Source: Prevotella sp. P3-122 (GTDB taxonomy: Bacteria > Bacteroidota > Bacteroidia > Bacteroidales > Bacteroidaceae). From it: a stretch of DNA of 64,000 nucleotides. The position numbers and the translations under genes are program-made. Shown in pieces: positions 17,486 to 27,019 of the stretch. The number at the start of each line of letters is the position of its first letter. The first letter of the stretch is position 1. The DNA lies in NCBI RefSeq assembly GCF_002251365.1, contig NZ_NPJH01000025.1, positions 33,083 to 97,082 of the forward strand. Reading direction: 5' to 3'. The notes under the pieces are model-generated. The model worked only from the letters and a program-made list of their open reading frames with translations, searched no databases and was not told the origin of the DNA.

Positions 17486-18937
17486 TCATTTTTTCAGCCT
17501 TCTTTGCCTTGCTTTTTTGCCTTTAGGTTGAGGTAAGGGCTTGGTTATCTCCGCTGCTACTATTGTAGCCATCTGGCGTGCACCTTCCTTTGTTGGATGT
17601 ATCATGTCTCGCTGTATCTGCTTACCGTCATTGTTGTTGAAAGCCGTATGCAGGTCGATGACTTCAAGAGCATTATTCTTTGCCACCTTATATATAATAG
17701 GTATAACGCCATTCACTATGGTGCTGTCGTTGATGGTCCACTGTGTCTTGAAGGCAGGTATGGGAGTGGCCAGGAAGATGCGGGGCTTTGACGGGAGAGC
17801 CTTCAACGAGTCTACCATCTGCTGCATGTCGCCCTGGAACTCGGCGGAGTATTTCCAGTTGGCAGTCTTCGAGTCGTTGGTGCCGAGTTTTATCACCACT
17901 ATATCAGGATTGAAGGCAAGCGCATCGCGCCACGCCAGTTCTTTCATATACGGATGGTCGCCCTTGTTGAGCATGGTCCTCGCCCCTACTCCAAAGTTCC
18001 TGACATGATAATCCTCACCGAGTATCTGCTGCATCTGTGCCGGATAGCCGTTGACCTCAGCCATGTCTATGCCAGAGCCGTCGGTTATGCTGTTGCCTAT
18101 GCACGCTACTCTCTTTGCATCTGCCTTGTGTACGGGCAGGTTGTTGAGCCAGGTGGTAAGCTCCATAGTCATCTGGTCATGGTAGGCAAAGGTATTACGG
18201 AATCCCCAGCCGTGACCGCCTGTAGGGTAGACATACATGGCACAAGGATTGCCGGCCTTGCGCATGGCCTCGTAATAGCGCATGCCGTTGGTAAGAGGAG
18301 GCACCACGGCATCGTCGGCAGACATCAGGATGATGGCAGGAGGAGTAAGGTGTCGGCGCACGGCATTGTAGTTAGTCCAGTCCTTCACGAGACTCTTGTC
18401 ACTGCGCCCGTCACCAAGGAAGCCAACACAAGAGCCCTTGTGCGTCTCCTTCTCATCCATGGAGACAACAGGATAGAAAAGGATAGAGAAATTAGGACGG
18501 GCGTCGAAAGGTGCATGGGTACTGACAGAGGAAGCTAAATGGCCGCCTGCAGAAAAGCCCATTATACCGACATCATAAGGATTGACATGCCACACGACGG
18601 CACTGTCACGGACAGTTCGAATGGCATTGTATGCATCGGCAAGAGGGATGTTTCTGTCACCGTTTGGCATGCGGTATGTAAGCACACAATAGGTGATGCC
18701 TTGAGAGTTGAAATAATCAGCCCAGTCGTAGCCCTCGTGGTTCATTGCCAAATGGGAATAGCCTCCACCAGGACATCCTACTATAGCTCTGCCTGAGGGC
18801 TTTTCAGGCAAGAACACTTCAAGCTGCGACTTTCCGTCGGGAGAATTTACAAGCTTAACCTTACGTGCCGTCTGAGCCTCAGATGGAGCAGCAAAGAACA
18901 ATGGCAGCAGGAATGCCAAACAAAATAGTTTTTTCAT
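17486..18937 (-). CDS. Secreted two-domain carbohydrate esterase: alpha/beta hydrolase plus SGNH hydrolase
   Basis: 483 residues with a signal peptide ending near SEAQ (22). The N-terminal domain (about 25-268) is an alpha/beta-hydrolase of the acetyl-xylan-esterase/BD-FAE kind: oxyanion loop PGGGY, nucleophile elbow GFSAGGH with Ser129, acid Asp208/209 in SADD, and His242 in GGHGW. The C-terminal domain (about 275-462) is an SGNH/GDSL hydrolase with block I GNSITDG (Ser283), block III GTND (Asn354) and block V DMIHP (Asp444, His447). Both catalytic sets look intact, so it should remove acetyl or related ester groups with two independent active sites, presumably from pectin. The C-terminus is strongly basic (KGKKARQRRLKK). 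Substrate is inferred from the PL11, CE12 and GH28 neighbours. Confidence 0.88.
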   Translation of the reverse strand: MKKLFCLAFLLPLFFAAPSEAQTARKVKLVNSPDGKSQLEVFLPEKPSGRAIVGCPGGGYSHLAMNHEGYDWADYFNSQGITYCVLTYRMPNGDRNIPLADAYNAIRTVRDSAVVWHVNPYDVGIMGFSAGGHLASSVSTHAPFDARPNFSILFYPVVSMDEKETHKGSCVGFLGDGRSDKSLVKDWTNYNAVRRHLTPPAIILMSADDAVVPPLTNGMRYYEAMRKAGNPCAMYVYPTGGHGWGFRNTFAYHDQMTMELTTWLNNLPVHKADAKRVACIGNSITDGSGIDMAEVNGYPAQMQQILGEDYHVRNFGVGARTMLNKGDHPYMKELAWRDALAFNPDIVVIKLGTNDSKTANWKYSAEFQGDMQQMVDSLKALPSKPRIFLATPIPAFKTQWTINDSTIVNGVIPIIYKVAKNNALEVIDLHTAFNNNDGKQIQRDMIHPTKEGARQMATIVAAEITKPLPQPKGKKARQRRLKK

Positions 18938-18994
18938 TTTTGGGTAATTTGTTTTATTTCAGATTGTCTTATAGTATAAGTATGGCTATTTTAG

Positions 18995-19041
18995 AAACGA
19001 AAAGGATAAGACATTATTGCCCTGTCCTTTTCGTTTTTTTT
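18995..19041. terminator. Long hairpin with T-tract, probable bidirectional terminator
   Basis: Arms AAACGAAAAGGA (18995-19006) and TCCTTTTCGTTT (19025-19036), 12 bp perfect, followed on the plus strand by a T run to 19041 and on the minus strand by TTTC. Because both flanking genes run on the minus strand, its main use would be to end GH2 transcription. Confidence 0.6.
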
Positions 19042-19083
19042 AAGCTGACAAGCAGACGAGTAGAAGTTCACGTCGGTGATAAT

Positions 19084-19231
19084 CGCGCTGAAAGCGCAAA
19101 AGCACATAGCCCAGGGTAAATGTAGCGTAGCGAAATGACACCCTGGGGATTGTCATGTGGGTGACGGTCGCGCTGAAAGCGCAAAAGCGCATAGCCCAGG
19201 GTAAAGCGTAGCGACACCCTGGGCTATGCGC
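19084..19231. repeat. Paired REP-like intergenic repeats with 16-bp palindrome
   Basis: CGCGCTGAAAGCGCAAAAGC followed by a CATAGCCCAGGGTAAA segment occurs twice (19084-19120 and 19169-19205) with one base difference. The second copy forms a perfect stem GCGCATAGCCCAGGGT (19187-19202) / ACCCTGGGCTATGCGC (19216-19231) with a 13-nt loop. GCGCTGAAAGCGC is itself palindromic. This looks like repetitive extragenic palindrome material. Confidence 0.8.
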
Positions 19232-19245
19232 AGGTTGCCCTTTCA

Positions 19246-19290
19246 GGGCGTTGTTACTGATATTTGTACATCAAACTGTACACACTATCT
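19246..19290 (+). repeat. Interspersed TGTACA-type repeat, copy B
   Basis: TCAGGGCGTTGTTACTGATATTTG followed by TGTACATCAAACTGTACA; shares 27 identical bases with copy A. It abuts the stop codon of the GH2 gene and follows the REP-like repeats directly. Confidence 0.75.
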
Positions 19291-22200
19291 ACTTGTCAAC
19301 CTCAAAAAATCAATTTCCACAATCCTCAGCTCAACCTTCCCTTTCTTCGACACCAATCTGTCGAGCTCTCCTGCATTGCCGCCCGCGAGTTCCTTAGTGT
19401 CTCCAAAGGCGTTGCTGTCTGTCGATGGGCCGAGCATCCTAATGGTAAGCGACTTGGTCTCTACTGTCTTGCCTAAAGGTATATGAACATAACCCAATGT
19501 GGCATAGGTCATACCCTTCCATATCTCCTTCTTGCCGGCGAAGATGGCTATGGGGTAACATTTGTTGCGCCATCCCGTGAGCTTCATCACGACCTCGTCC
19601 ACCTTCTGCTTCTTTCCGAAATTATATGTTGCCCAGGCATTCTCCAATGTTCCGTCACTCTTCCATTCCGACAGCTCGTTATCGTCATAGGATTGTGACA
19701 GACTCTCACCGTTGGAGCCCGCTGTAGCAGATACGATGTCTACAGAACGTGCCACATCGGTATAGGAAGGCGTCTGTGGTGTCTCACCCCTTGCAAGAAC
19801 AGGCTTCAGAGTGAGCGAAGGGTTATAAGTGCCCATACCGCTATTGGTATCTACTGCATTGGTATGAAGGGTAATTGTCACAGGCTGCAATCCGTCAGCG
19901 GCTGCCGTAAGGTTTATGTCTCCTGCATTGACAGAACTCCGAACCAGCACCCTGTTCACACCGCAGTCTACAGGCAGAGAGGGCAGGCCTACATAGTTGC
20001 CGAAGTCGGTGACGGTCTGTGGGCCGTCGAGCATACCCTCCTTGCCATTATGACTGTTGGCTTTACCCTGCTCTTTTCTGTCTTCAGGCATGGGTGCGGC
20101 TATACCGCCAAGCAGTTGTCCCTCGCCCCACAGATGGAAGTTAACCATGCGGTTGTCCAACGGGCAACGACGTCCCTCCCTGTCAACGACCTCTACCTGC
20201 ACTATAGCAAGGTCGGCACCGTCGGCCTTGAAGCCTTCGGGGTTCTGGACGGTTGTAATCTTGAGATGATGCGGCTCGCCGGCAGTCTCTACCGAATGTC
20301 TGCTTGTCTCCTGGCCATTACGATAGCCTACAGCCATAAGGGTACCTGGCTCAAAGGCCACATCGTTGAAAGTGAAGAGATACTGATGGCTACGGCTTCC
20401 CCACCCTATCGGCTTGCCGTTGAGCAACAGCTGTACACTGTCAGCATTAGAGGCTACATACACTAGCTTCCGCACACCGGCATCATAATTCCAATGGCCA
20501 ACAATATAGGTATGGTCGCGCTCAGGCTCTACCCATCCGTCCCACATCACCTGATGCACATAGTAGGCATCCTTGGGTATGCGCATGGCATCGGTGACAC
20601 CACTCGTACGATAGTTCACCTCTCCACGCCAGTGGGTATTGGTATCAGAGAAGATAATCTTAGTTCCTCCGGCATTGACCCTCTTGCCAGTACCTGGACG
20701 CTCGAGCCAATAGTCATACCATCGCTCAACCATAGTCTTGGCAAAGATGTCCATATTGTGGTTGTAGTCGTGAGCAGGCTTGCCACGGTACAGAGGGCCA
20801 TCGCCTTCCTTGTGGAACGGATAGCTGTACTCATCCCAATACTTGCGCAGTCCCTCGTCACGATGGTATTCCATCTGCCACATAGGGTGCTTTGCGCTCT
20901 TGTTGACGTAGAGCATCTCGCCGCCATACTCAGCCTCATCTATATCGAGCATCTCACGGCTGCCGATGGCTCTGCCCCCATGTGGATCGTATTTGTCGCG
21001 TACGGCCTTTAGCTCAAGCATGTGCTCGCGGCTTATGCTCTCGTTGCCTCCCTCATAGAAGAGTATACTCGGGTTGTTGCGGTTGTAGATGATGGCATCG
21101 CGCATGAGCATGACACGTTGTTCCCAACGGCGGCCAGTGACATCCTTCTCCGCGTCGCCGGCTGGCATGGCCTGTATGAGTCCCACCCTGTCGCAGCTTT
21201 CTATATCCTGCTTCCAGGGAGTGACATGCATCCATCTGACCAGATTGCCTCCCGACTCTACGAGCAAGCCGTTGCTGTAGTCGCTCATCCATGCCGGCAC
21301 GCTCATGCCAACGTATGGCCACTCGTTGCTTGTACGCTGGGCATAGCCATGCATCATGATAACACGGTCGTTGAGCCATATCTTACCTTCTGCAAACTGT
21401 GTCTTACGGAAGCCTGTGCGTGTGAGAACCTCGTCGGAGACTGCCCCATTGTCGTCTATTACTGATGTTGCAACAGTATACAGATAGCCATAGCCCCAGC
21501 TCCAGAAATGCGCATCCTCAAGCATGGCGGCCGACTTAGCAACAGTCTTTGAGCCTGCCCCAACAGTAAACCGCTGGCTGTCGAAAGAGAGGACTTCCTT
21601 TCCGTCGACATCCTTTACGACAGTATGTATTCGGAACGACCTGTCGGCGTTTCCCTCATTAGCAACTTCAGCCTCGACGTTCACCCTTACCTTGCGGCCT
21701 GCTATGTCATAGTCAGTACCATAGACATAGGTACCCACGGTACCGAGGTTGCTGTACAGCGGCAAGGTCTGGTAGAGAGTGCCGCAACGGTGCAGCCATA
21801 CGTTCTTTGGTATGCCACCGTAGTTGGCGTTGAAGTTCTTGTCGTTCCACTGATAGCGGCTGCCAGTCGAGCGCTCTCGGTATGTCCAGCTGTTGTCCGT
21901 CCTTACGGCAATGACATTCTCTCCTTTTATGATATAAGGTGTAAGGTCGAAGCCGCAGGCCATCACACCATTCTCTGACAATCCGAGATGATGGCCGTTG
22001 AGATAGAAGTCGGCACCAAAGCGCACACCCTCAAACTCAACGAAGTACTTCATGCCGGCAACCTCGTCAACGGTGAAATGTTTCCTATACCATACTATAG
22101 TGTCGGAAAGGTCGTGGCAGGCAATCTTGAATGCCTCGCCATCGTTCCATGCCCTTGGCAATGTAACATTCAGCCATGCATGGTCGTCAAAAGACGCCTG

Positions 22201-22335
22201 CTGTGCGTTTTCCGTATCGCCGACATTCAACAGCCAGCCACCATTAAAATTCAGCTTTTGCCTCTCGACGGCTGTTGCCTGAATTACAGACAACAGCACG
22301 GCAAGAATACATACAGTTCGTTTAATCAGTTTCAT
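19285..22335 (-). CDS. Secreted GH2-family beta-glycosidase with C-terminal discoidin-like CBM
   Basis: 1016 residues, signal peptide to about residue 22. The N-terminal sugar-binding jelly roll (30-185) has the GH2 pattern WYRKHFTV...FEGVRFGADFYLNGHHLG; an immunoglobulin-like domain follows (about 190-310). The TIM barrel (about 315-600) contains NPSILFYEGGNES with acid/base Glu432, and Glu490 in WQMEYHRDE is a candidate nucleophile. A C-terminal glycosidase Ig-like domain (about 640-740) and invasin-like segment precede an F5/8 type C-like module (about 870-1010). The family hydrolyses terminal beta-galactosides, glucuronides or mannosides from the non-reducing end; beta-galactosidase action on pectin side chains is the likeliest reading but is inferred. 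It has its own TACCTTTG promoter element and a hairpin on each side. Confidence 0.88.
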   Translation of the reverse strand: MKLIKRTVCILAVLLSVIQATAVERQKLNFNGGWLLNVGDTENAQQASFDDHAWLNVTLPRAWNDGEAFKIACHDLSDTIVWYRKHFTVDEVAGMKYFVEFEGVRFGADFYLNGHHLGLSENGVMACGFDLTPYIIKGENVIAVRTDNSWTYRERSTGSRYQWNDKNFNANYGGIPKNVWLHRCGTLYQTLPLYSNLGTVGTYVYGTDYDIAGRKVRVNVEAEVANEGNADRSFRIHTVVKDVDGKEVLSFDSQRFTVGAGSKTVAKSAAMLEDAHFWSWGYGYLYTVATSVIDDNGAVSDEVLTRTGFRKTQFAEGKIWLNDRVIMMHGYAQRTSNEWPYVGMSVPAWMSDYSNGLLVESGGNLVRWMHVTPWKQDIESCDRVGLIQAMPAGDAEKDVTGRRWEQRVMLMRDAIIYNRNNPSILFYEGGNESISREHMLELKAVRDKYDPHGGRAIGSREMLDIDEAEYGGEMLYVNKSAKHPMWQMEYHRDEGLRKYWDEYSYPFHKEGDGPLYRGKPAHDYNHNMDIFAKTMVERWYDYWLERPGTGKRVNAGGTKIIFSDTNTHWRGEVNYRTSGVTDAMRIPKDAYYVHQVMWDGWVEPERDHTYIVGHWNYDAGVRKLVYVASNADSVQLLLNGKPIGWGSRSHQYLFTFNDVAFEPGTLMAVGYRNGQETSRHSVETAGEPHHLKITTVQNPEGFKADGADLAIVQVEVVDREGRRCPLDNRMVNFHLWGEGQLLGGIAAPMPEDRKEQGKANSHNGKEGMLDGPQTVTDFGNYVGLPSLPVDCGVNRVLVRSSVNAGDINLTAAADGLQPVTITLHTNAVDTNSGMGTYNPSLTLKPVLARGETPQTPSYTDVARSVDIVSATAGSNGESLSQSYDDNELSEWKSDGTLENAWATYNFGKKQKVDEVVMKLTGWRNKCYPIAIFAGKKEIWKGMTYATLGYVHIPLGKTVETKSLTIRMLGPSTDSNAFGDTKELAGGNAGELDRLVSKKGKVELRIVEIDFLRLTSR

Positions 22336-22364
22336 AGAAGCTTGTTTTTTGATATTATTGTCTA

Positions 22365-22372
22365 CAAAGGTA
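22365..22372 (-). promoter_or_regulatory. -7 element (TACCTTTG) of the GH2 gene
   Basis: TACCTTTG on the minus strand, 30 bp ahead of the GH2 ATG, is an exact TAnnTTTG match. The best TTTG upstream (22397-22400) lies at 24 bp and overlaps the terminator stem of the previous gene. Confidence 0.55.
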
Positions 22373-22397
22373 AGACAAATAGCTGAATATAAAATGC

Positions 22398-22435
22398 AAA
22401 ATGCGTATGATTTTTGGTAAAACCATACGCATTTT
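22398..22435 (-). terminator. Terminator hairpin of the PL11 gene
   Basis: Perfect 12-bp arms AAAATGCGTATG (22398-22409) and CATACGCATTTT (22424-22435), loop 14 nt, starting 3 nt after the stop codon; on the minus strand the stem continues into GCATTTT. Confidence 0.7.
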
Positions 22436-22438
22436 ATA

Positions 22439-25400
22439 TTACTTGACTACAATCTTCTTGCCATTTTGCAGATATACGCCTCGCGGCAATCCGTCGGCAG
22501 AGGTTGCGTTCTTTCGAACAAGCTGTCCTCTGAGGTTGTATATGTCATTGGTTTGAGAGGCGGCGTCGCCCGCAACGACCTCTATTGCTGTCGGGTCAGA
22601 GACAACGGTCAACACACCTTCGGCAACCTTACTGGTGTCCCACTTCAGTCCAGGTGTAAGCTCAGGAAGCAGCAGCTGCGGTGTGCCGGTGAACGATGTG
22701 GCTGTCCAAAGGTTCACGGTATCGCCCTCCTTGGGAGTATAGGATGCCAACAGGTTGACCTCAACCGTACCGTTCATCGTAAGCTTGTTGATATCGTAGA
22801 TAGTAGTGTTGTTGGAAGAAGCCTTCCATATCACATACCGTCCTGTTGACGAGAAGGTGACATTCTTGTTGCCAAATCCAATCTTTCCTGTAGTGGCCTT
22901 GGCATAAGCACCGGGACGCAACTCACCGTTTATGGTGAAAGAAGAGTTGTCGAGCGAGCCCGTGCCAGTGACACCACTCATGGTAGCTCCATCGTCAACG
23001 ATGAGTGTTCCGGTACCGAGTTTCTTTCCTGTTGTTACAACAAGCTCACCTTCAGAGACACGCACCGTTCCGGTATTGTCCCATACGCCACTAACGGTCA
23101 TCTTTCCGGTTCCGGTCTTTACAAACGATGTTCCGGTGCCTGTCACCTTACCCGACCAACTGAAGTTTGACGCGTTGCCAACTTTCCATGTGTTCGAGCC
23201 CGATACGCCATCGTTGCTGAAAGAACATACGCCACCAAGGTTACCAGAACCTGTCACCTTACCAATCTGGAATGTCTTGGCTGAGTTCTGAACCTCTATG
23301 CCTGCATCGATATCGAGTGTGCCCTCGGGCATGCCATAGCTGTTGTCGAGAGTGAAACGGTAGTCTTTTGACGGAACAGCAGGCTTCAGCGTACCTGTAA
23401 ACCCTGAGAAGTTGCACTTTATCGGCGTACGTGGAGCCATCCATGAGCCACCATCCACCAAAGGACAGTATACGGTAAGAGTACCCTCACCGGTCACCTT
23501 GTTGGAATAAGTGCAGCGGTTCCCAAGATTCCAGCGTGCGGCCTTGCCCTTTGCCACGGTAATAGGATAGCTTGTAGACCCGGTCTCCTGAAGGGTACCA
23601 CCCTGCAGCTCTACCAGTTTGGCAGGATATGTGCTTCCGGAGTTTGTCACGGTACCAGCAACAAGTACGAGCTTGTTGAGCAGCGTGTTGTTGGTCGTGA
23701 GGATAAGAGAGGCACTACCCTTCTTAGTGAGCATTGTACCTGATATAGACCTGTTGGCAGTGAAGTCGTAGAAGGCGTCTATCACACCACCCTCCTCGGT
23801 CTCCATCTTCATTGGCGAACCAAGTGTAACGGCAGCCATGTTGCGAAGCGATGCACCATTCTCTATAACCAGCTTGTCGGATGTAGTGGTCACACCTCCA
23901 AGATTGCCTGTGGCAGTGATGTCGTTTGCAAGAGCCTTTACCGAGAGCACACCGCCGGAGATACGGGTTCCACCAGTGTATGTATTTAGTGTCGATATGG
24001 TCGTTGTTCCTGTGCCGCGCTTTACGAGAACGGTGTTACCCGTAATGGCGCCCTCACCCTGAATGGTATATGAAGAGGTGTTGTCGAAGATGACGCTGTC
24101 TGCCTCTATCTCGGCATCAAGAGTAACCGTCTTCACAGCCGCGTCCTCACCGAAGAGCACCTTGTCGCCATTGACGAAGTTGATTGCAGCCTGGTCTTCC
24201 TCAGCTACGAAGTTCTCTGTTGTTGCCACATCCCATACACTGCCCTGCGAGCCTGTCCATACCACACTTGTAGCATCGCGCAAGCCGTAAACGACGAGGT
24301 AGAGACTGGTTCCCTCTAATTCAAGGGCACATTTCTTGGTGTTGTCAAGTCCAAGGAGATTGATATTGGCTATGTCGCCATCAATCTTCTCGAATGTTCC
24401 GAGCAGGTATTTGCCTTCTGTAAGTCCGTTGGCACCTGTAACGGCAAACTCAAACACAGGAGTAAGATATTCGGGGCCGTACTTCCAATCCTTTGTTTCT
24501 ATAGAGAGATACTTCGACTTTATATTGTCTGACGTGGTGTTGTCGGTATTGATATCGAAGACCACCCTTGAACCAAAGCCAAGCTTGAGACTGTCTACGG
24601 TAATAGCAGATATACCGTTCTCGCCACCTGGGCGAAGCCTTGAGTCGTAGTCCATCCTGATGCTGCGGAATTCTCCGCCAACGGTGTTAAGCTCTGCAAA
24701 GCGGTTGAGCCATAGCGACGAGTTGCGCATAGTACCGTCGAAGTCTACCCTACCAGCCCATATATCCGTATTGCCGGTATGTGTAAAGTCAGCCTTTGGT
24801 AGTACGAGGATGCCGTCACCCTGCTTTACAAGACGAGCGTCTCCTGCAAGACCTCCACCACTGACAGCACAGGTAAAAGTATCGTATGTTATCTTGTAGC
24901 TCTTCGACGAACATTCGCTCGGAGCTGAACCCTGCACCCAAGTAGGAACATTGAAAGTCAGTACGTGTGGCTTTGCACCATCCTCAATGCTAACATTAAT
25001 ATTCGCATTCTCATATACAAGCACATGTTTGTCGTTGAGAGCGGAAGCAACAGTTCCTCCGTTTGCCACTTCCGTGCGGCCAGTTGTCGTAAGAGGAGGA
25101 GGAGCAATGGTGATGCCCTCGAGCTTGCCAAGGAAATAGCTTGCGTGAGGAGGCTGGTTGTAGCCGCACATCTGCCATACCATGGCGTTACGGTACTGAT
25201 GGTCGTGCCATAGTGAATAGTTACGGTATTCGGTAGATGTCGGTGTTGAATATATACGTATATTGTTGTCGGCAGTACGCATGATTATCTCCTCACGCCA
25301 GTCACCAAGTATGTCGCCCTGATAGCATGGTGTGCCCTTGGTATCGTTGTTGGTCATCGAGCCTTCACATGTATATATAGGTGACCAGCTGCCATATTTA

Positions 25401-26938
25401 GCTATGCAGCCCGCCGTATTCTTTCCGCTTACATAGTTGAATGTCTCCTCGCAGAGATCGCCATCCCAGTAGATGCGGAAGTTGGTGTTAACGCCTGTTG
25501 TACCAAGCCCCGGGACAGCTCCGTTGGTAACAGTGCTGATAGCACCTTCACGTGCAGAACATCCGATAGCACCTGGGAAGTCATCACAGAAGTTTCCGCA
25601 CATCGAACGCCCGTCATCGTTACCTGCATTATATCTGTGATATATCTTGCTTGTCGTGGCATCACGATAGTTGTTGCCCGGTTGGTCTTCGTTGCAGGCA
25701 TATATCTCCTGCCCATGAATATAGGGGTTGAAGTCGCCGCAATGCTGTGCGTCACCGTGTCCGAAACCTGTGGTGGAAAGTCCCTTGCCGTTGTCGTCTA
25801 TGACCATGGAGCCAAAGCATATCTCATCACGTCCGTCCCAGTCGACATCGGCAATGCCGAAGTTATGATATCCCTGTCCCTTCCACGGTCCATTGGTATT
25901 GTTGAACCATCTCCAGCGCTCCTTCAGCGTGTGTGTAGCAGGGTCGACATCGTATGCAATCATCTTGTGTCGTGTGTATATACCACGTGCAAGGAAGATG
26001 CTTGGTTTCTTGCCGTCGAGATAAGGAGCACCGAAGAAGTGCTTGCTTGAGCGGTGTCCGTAGCCGTCGCCCCAGGCAGCCTCAAGGTTTGTCTCGCCAG
26101 TCTCCAGACGTTTCAACGGGTATTCGATGCACTGATATGGCTTTCCTGTCTCGCCGTTCATATATACAAGATACTCAGCACCGTCGTGCATGAACCAGTT
26201 GGTGCCACCACCTGTTGCGGCGCGATAGTTCTTCGATGCATCACCAACAACGTAAGTAGTACCATCGGCACAATGGATAGTGGTACCGTCGGCAGCGCGC
26301 ATCACAGCCTCAGCCTTGCCGTCACCGTCCCAGTCGTATGCCACTATGTTCTGCTCGTTGTTCTGGAAGTCACCCATGTTAGGTCCACAGTTAACCCACC
26401 ACAGTCGAGTACCGTCAAGTTTGAACACTTCAAAGATACTATATTCTCCGTTATAGCCATCACGCGGATAACTTGCCCGTTTCTCGCTTTCGTTGTCGAA
26501 CTTCATGAGTATCTCCAGCTCACCGTCGCCGTCAACGTCGGCACAGCAGGCATCGTTGGGCACAAGCGTGCTTGTGATGTCCTTATGTACGAGCTTTATC
26601 TCCTTATAGCTCGATGCCCATACCGACACGGGCGCGCACTGAGCCTGCTCCGTACCACGTACCACGGCAGAAACAGAATACTTGTTGACAAGTGTTCCTG
26701 AAGCATCCTTGAAGTTGGAGACGCTCAACGGAGCATCATTGAGCTTCACACCATCACGATAAACGTTATAGGTTACATCATAATACTCCTCGGCAGGTAT
26801 ACGCCAGTTGACATACACACCACCGGAGACTTTCATGGCGACAAGTCCTCTGTCGAGCTTGTCGGTTGCTCGCTGTGCATTCATGCCCATGGCTACTGTC
26901 ATGAGCATGGCTGTAATAAGTATTTGTTTAATTCTCAT
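22439..26938 (-). CDS. PL11-type rhamnogalacturonan lyase fused to autotransporter-type beta repeats
   Basis: 1499 residues. The N-terminal ~600 residues after the signal peptide match rhamnogalacturonan endolyases of PL11 (YesW-like): LDRGLVAMKVSGGVYVNWR, YNVYRDGVKLND, DWDGDGKAEAVMRAADGT, a propeller of DGDG or DWDGRDE metal loops, and YNQPPHASYFLGK at the end. The enzyme cleaves the rhamnose-galacturonate backbone by beta-elimination. Residues about 640-1400 hold a long Gly/Thr/Val-rich region with repeats such as LVKQGDGILVLP...TYTGGTRISGGVLSV and FVKTGTGKMTVSG, typical of autotransporter-associated beta-strand repeats. The C-terminus (about 1464-1499) is a YNLRGQLVRK...GVYLQNGKKIVVK tail of the type IX secretion kind. 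PL11 proteins are usually about 600-800 residues, so the repeat region is an unusual extension. It is probably a secreted surface enzyme. Confidence 0.88.
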   Translation of the reverse strand: MRIKQILITAMLMTVAMGMNAQRATDKLDRGLVAMKVSGGVYVNWRIPAEEYYDVTYNVYRDGVKLNDAPLSVSNFKDASGTLVNKYSVSAVVRGTEQAQCAPVSVWASSYKEIKLVHKDITSTLVPNDACCADVDGDGELEILMKFDNESEKRASYPRDGYNGEYSIFEVFKLDGTRLWWVNCGPNMGDFQNNEQNIVAYDWDGDGKAEAVMRAADGTTIHCADGTTYVVGDASKNYRAATGGGTNWFMHDGAEYLVYMNGETGKPYQCIEYPLKRLETGETNLEAAWGDGYGHRSSKHFFGAPYLDGKKPSIFLARGIYTRHKMIAYDVDPATHTLKERWRWFNNTNGPWKGQGYHNFGIADVDWDGRDEICFGSMVIDDNGKGLSTTGFGHGDAQHCGDFNPYIHGQEIYACNEDQPGNNYRDATTSKIYHRYNAGNDDGRSMCGNFCDDFPGAIGCSAREGAISTVTNGAVPGLGTTGVNTNFRIYWDGDLCEETFNYVSGKNTAGCIAKYGSWSPIYTCEGSMTNNDTKGTPCYQGDILGDWREEIIMRTADNNIRIYSTPTSTEYRNYSLWHDHQYRNAMVWQMCGYNQPPHASYFLGKLEGITIAPPPLTTTGRTEVANGGTVASALNDKHVLVYENANINVSIEDGAKPHVLTFNVPTWVQGSAPSECSSKSYKITYDTFTCAVSGGGLAGDARLVKQGDGILVLPKADFTHTGNTDIWAGRVDFDGTMRNSSLWLNRFAELNTVGGEFRSIRMDYDSRLRPGGENGISAITVDSLKLGFGSRVVFDINTDNTTSDNIKSKYLSIETKDWKYGPEYLTPVFEFAVTGANGLTEGKYLLGTFEKIDGDIANINLLGLDNTKKCALELEGTSLYLVVYGLRDATSVVWTGSQGSVWDVATTENFVAEEDQAAINFVNGDKVLFGEDAAVKTVTLDAEIEADSVIFDNTSSYTIQGEGAITGNTVLVKRGTGTTTISTLNTYTGGTRISGGVLSVKALANDITATGNLGGVTTTSDKLVIENGASLRNMAAVTLGSPMKMETEEGGVIDAFYDFTANRSISGTMLTKKGSASLILTTNNTLLNKLVLVAGTVTNSGSTYPAKLVELQGGTLQETGSTSYPITVAKGKAARWNLGNRCTYSNKVTGEGTLTVYCPLVDGGSWMAPRTPIKCNFSGFTGTLKPAVPSKDYRFTLDNSYGMPEGTLDIDAGIEVQNSAKTFQIGKVTGSGNLGGVCSFSNDGVSGSNTWKVGNASNFSWSGKVTGTGTSFVKTGTGKMTVSGVWDNTGTVRVSEGELVVTTGKKLGTGTLIVDDGATMSGVTGTGSLDNSSFTINGELRPGAYAKATTGKIGFGNKNVTFSSTGRYVIWKASSNNTTIYDINKLTMNGTVEVNLLASYTPKEGDTVNLWTATSFTGTPQLLLPELTPGLKWDTSKVAEGVLTVVSDPTAIEVVAGDAASQTNDIYNLRGQLVRKNATSADGLPRGVYLQNGKKIVVK

Positions 26939-27002
26939 ATTTTTAGGTTATTGGTCTGTTAGTTAATAAGTACAATTAGTCCGATATCTATATTTATTTC
27001 TG

Positions 27003-27010
27003 CAAAGATA
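27003..27010 (-). promoter_or_regulatory. -7 element (TATCTTTG) of the PL11 gene
   Basis: TATCTTTG on the minus strand fits TAnnTTTG and lies about 65 bp before the ATG. No TTTG at the expected spacing was seen, so the call rests on the -7 box alone. Confidence 0.45.
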
Positions 27011-27019
27011 TTAAAATTT

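Larger units (their letters stand above)
18938..19284. other. Intergenic region with hairpins and REP-like repeats, no gene seen
   Basis: The 347-bp gap between the esterase and GH2 genes holds a strong hairpin (18995-19041), two REP-like repeat copies with a long palindrome (19084-19231) and copy B of the interspersed TGTACA repeat. No credible coding frame was found. Confidence 0.7.
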
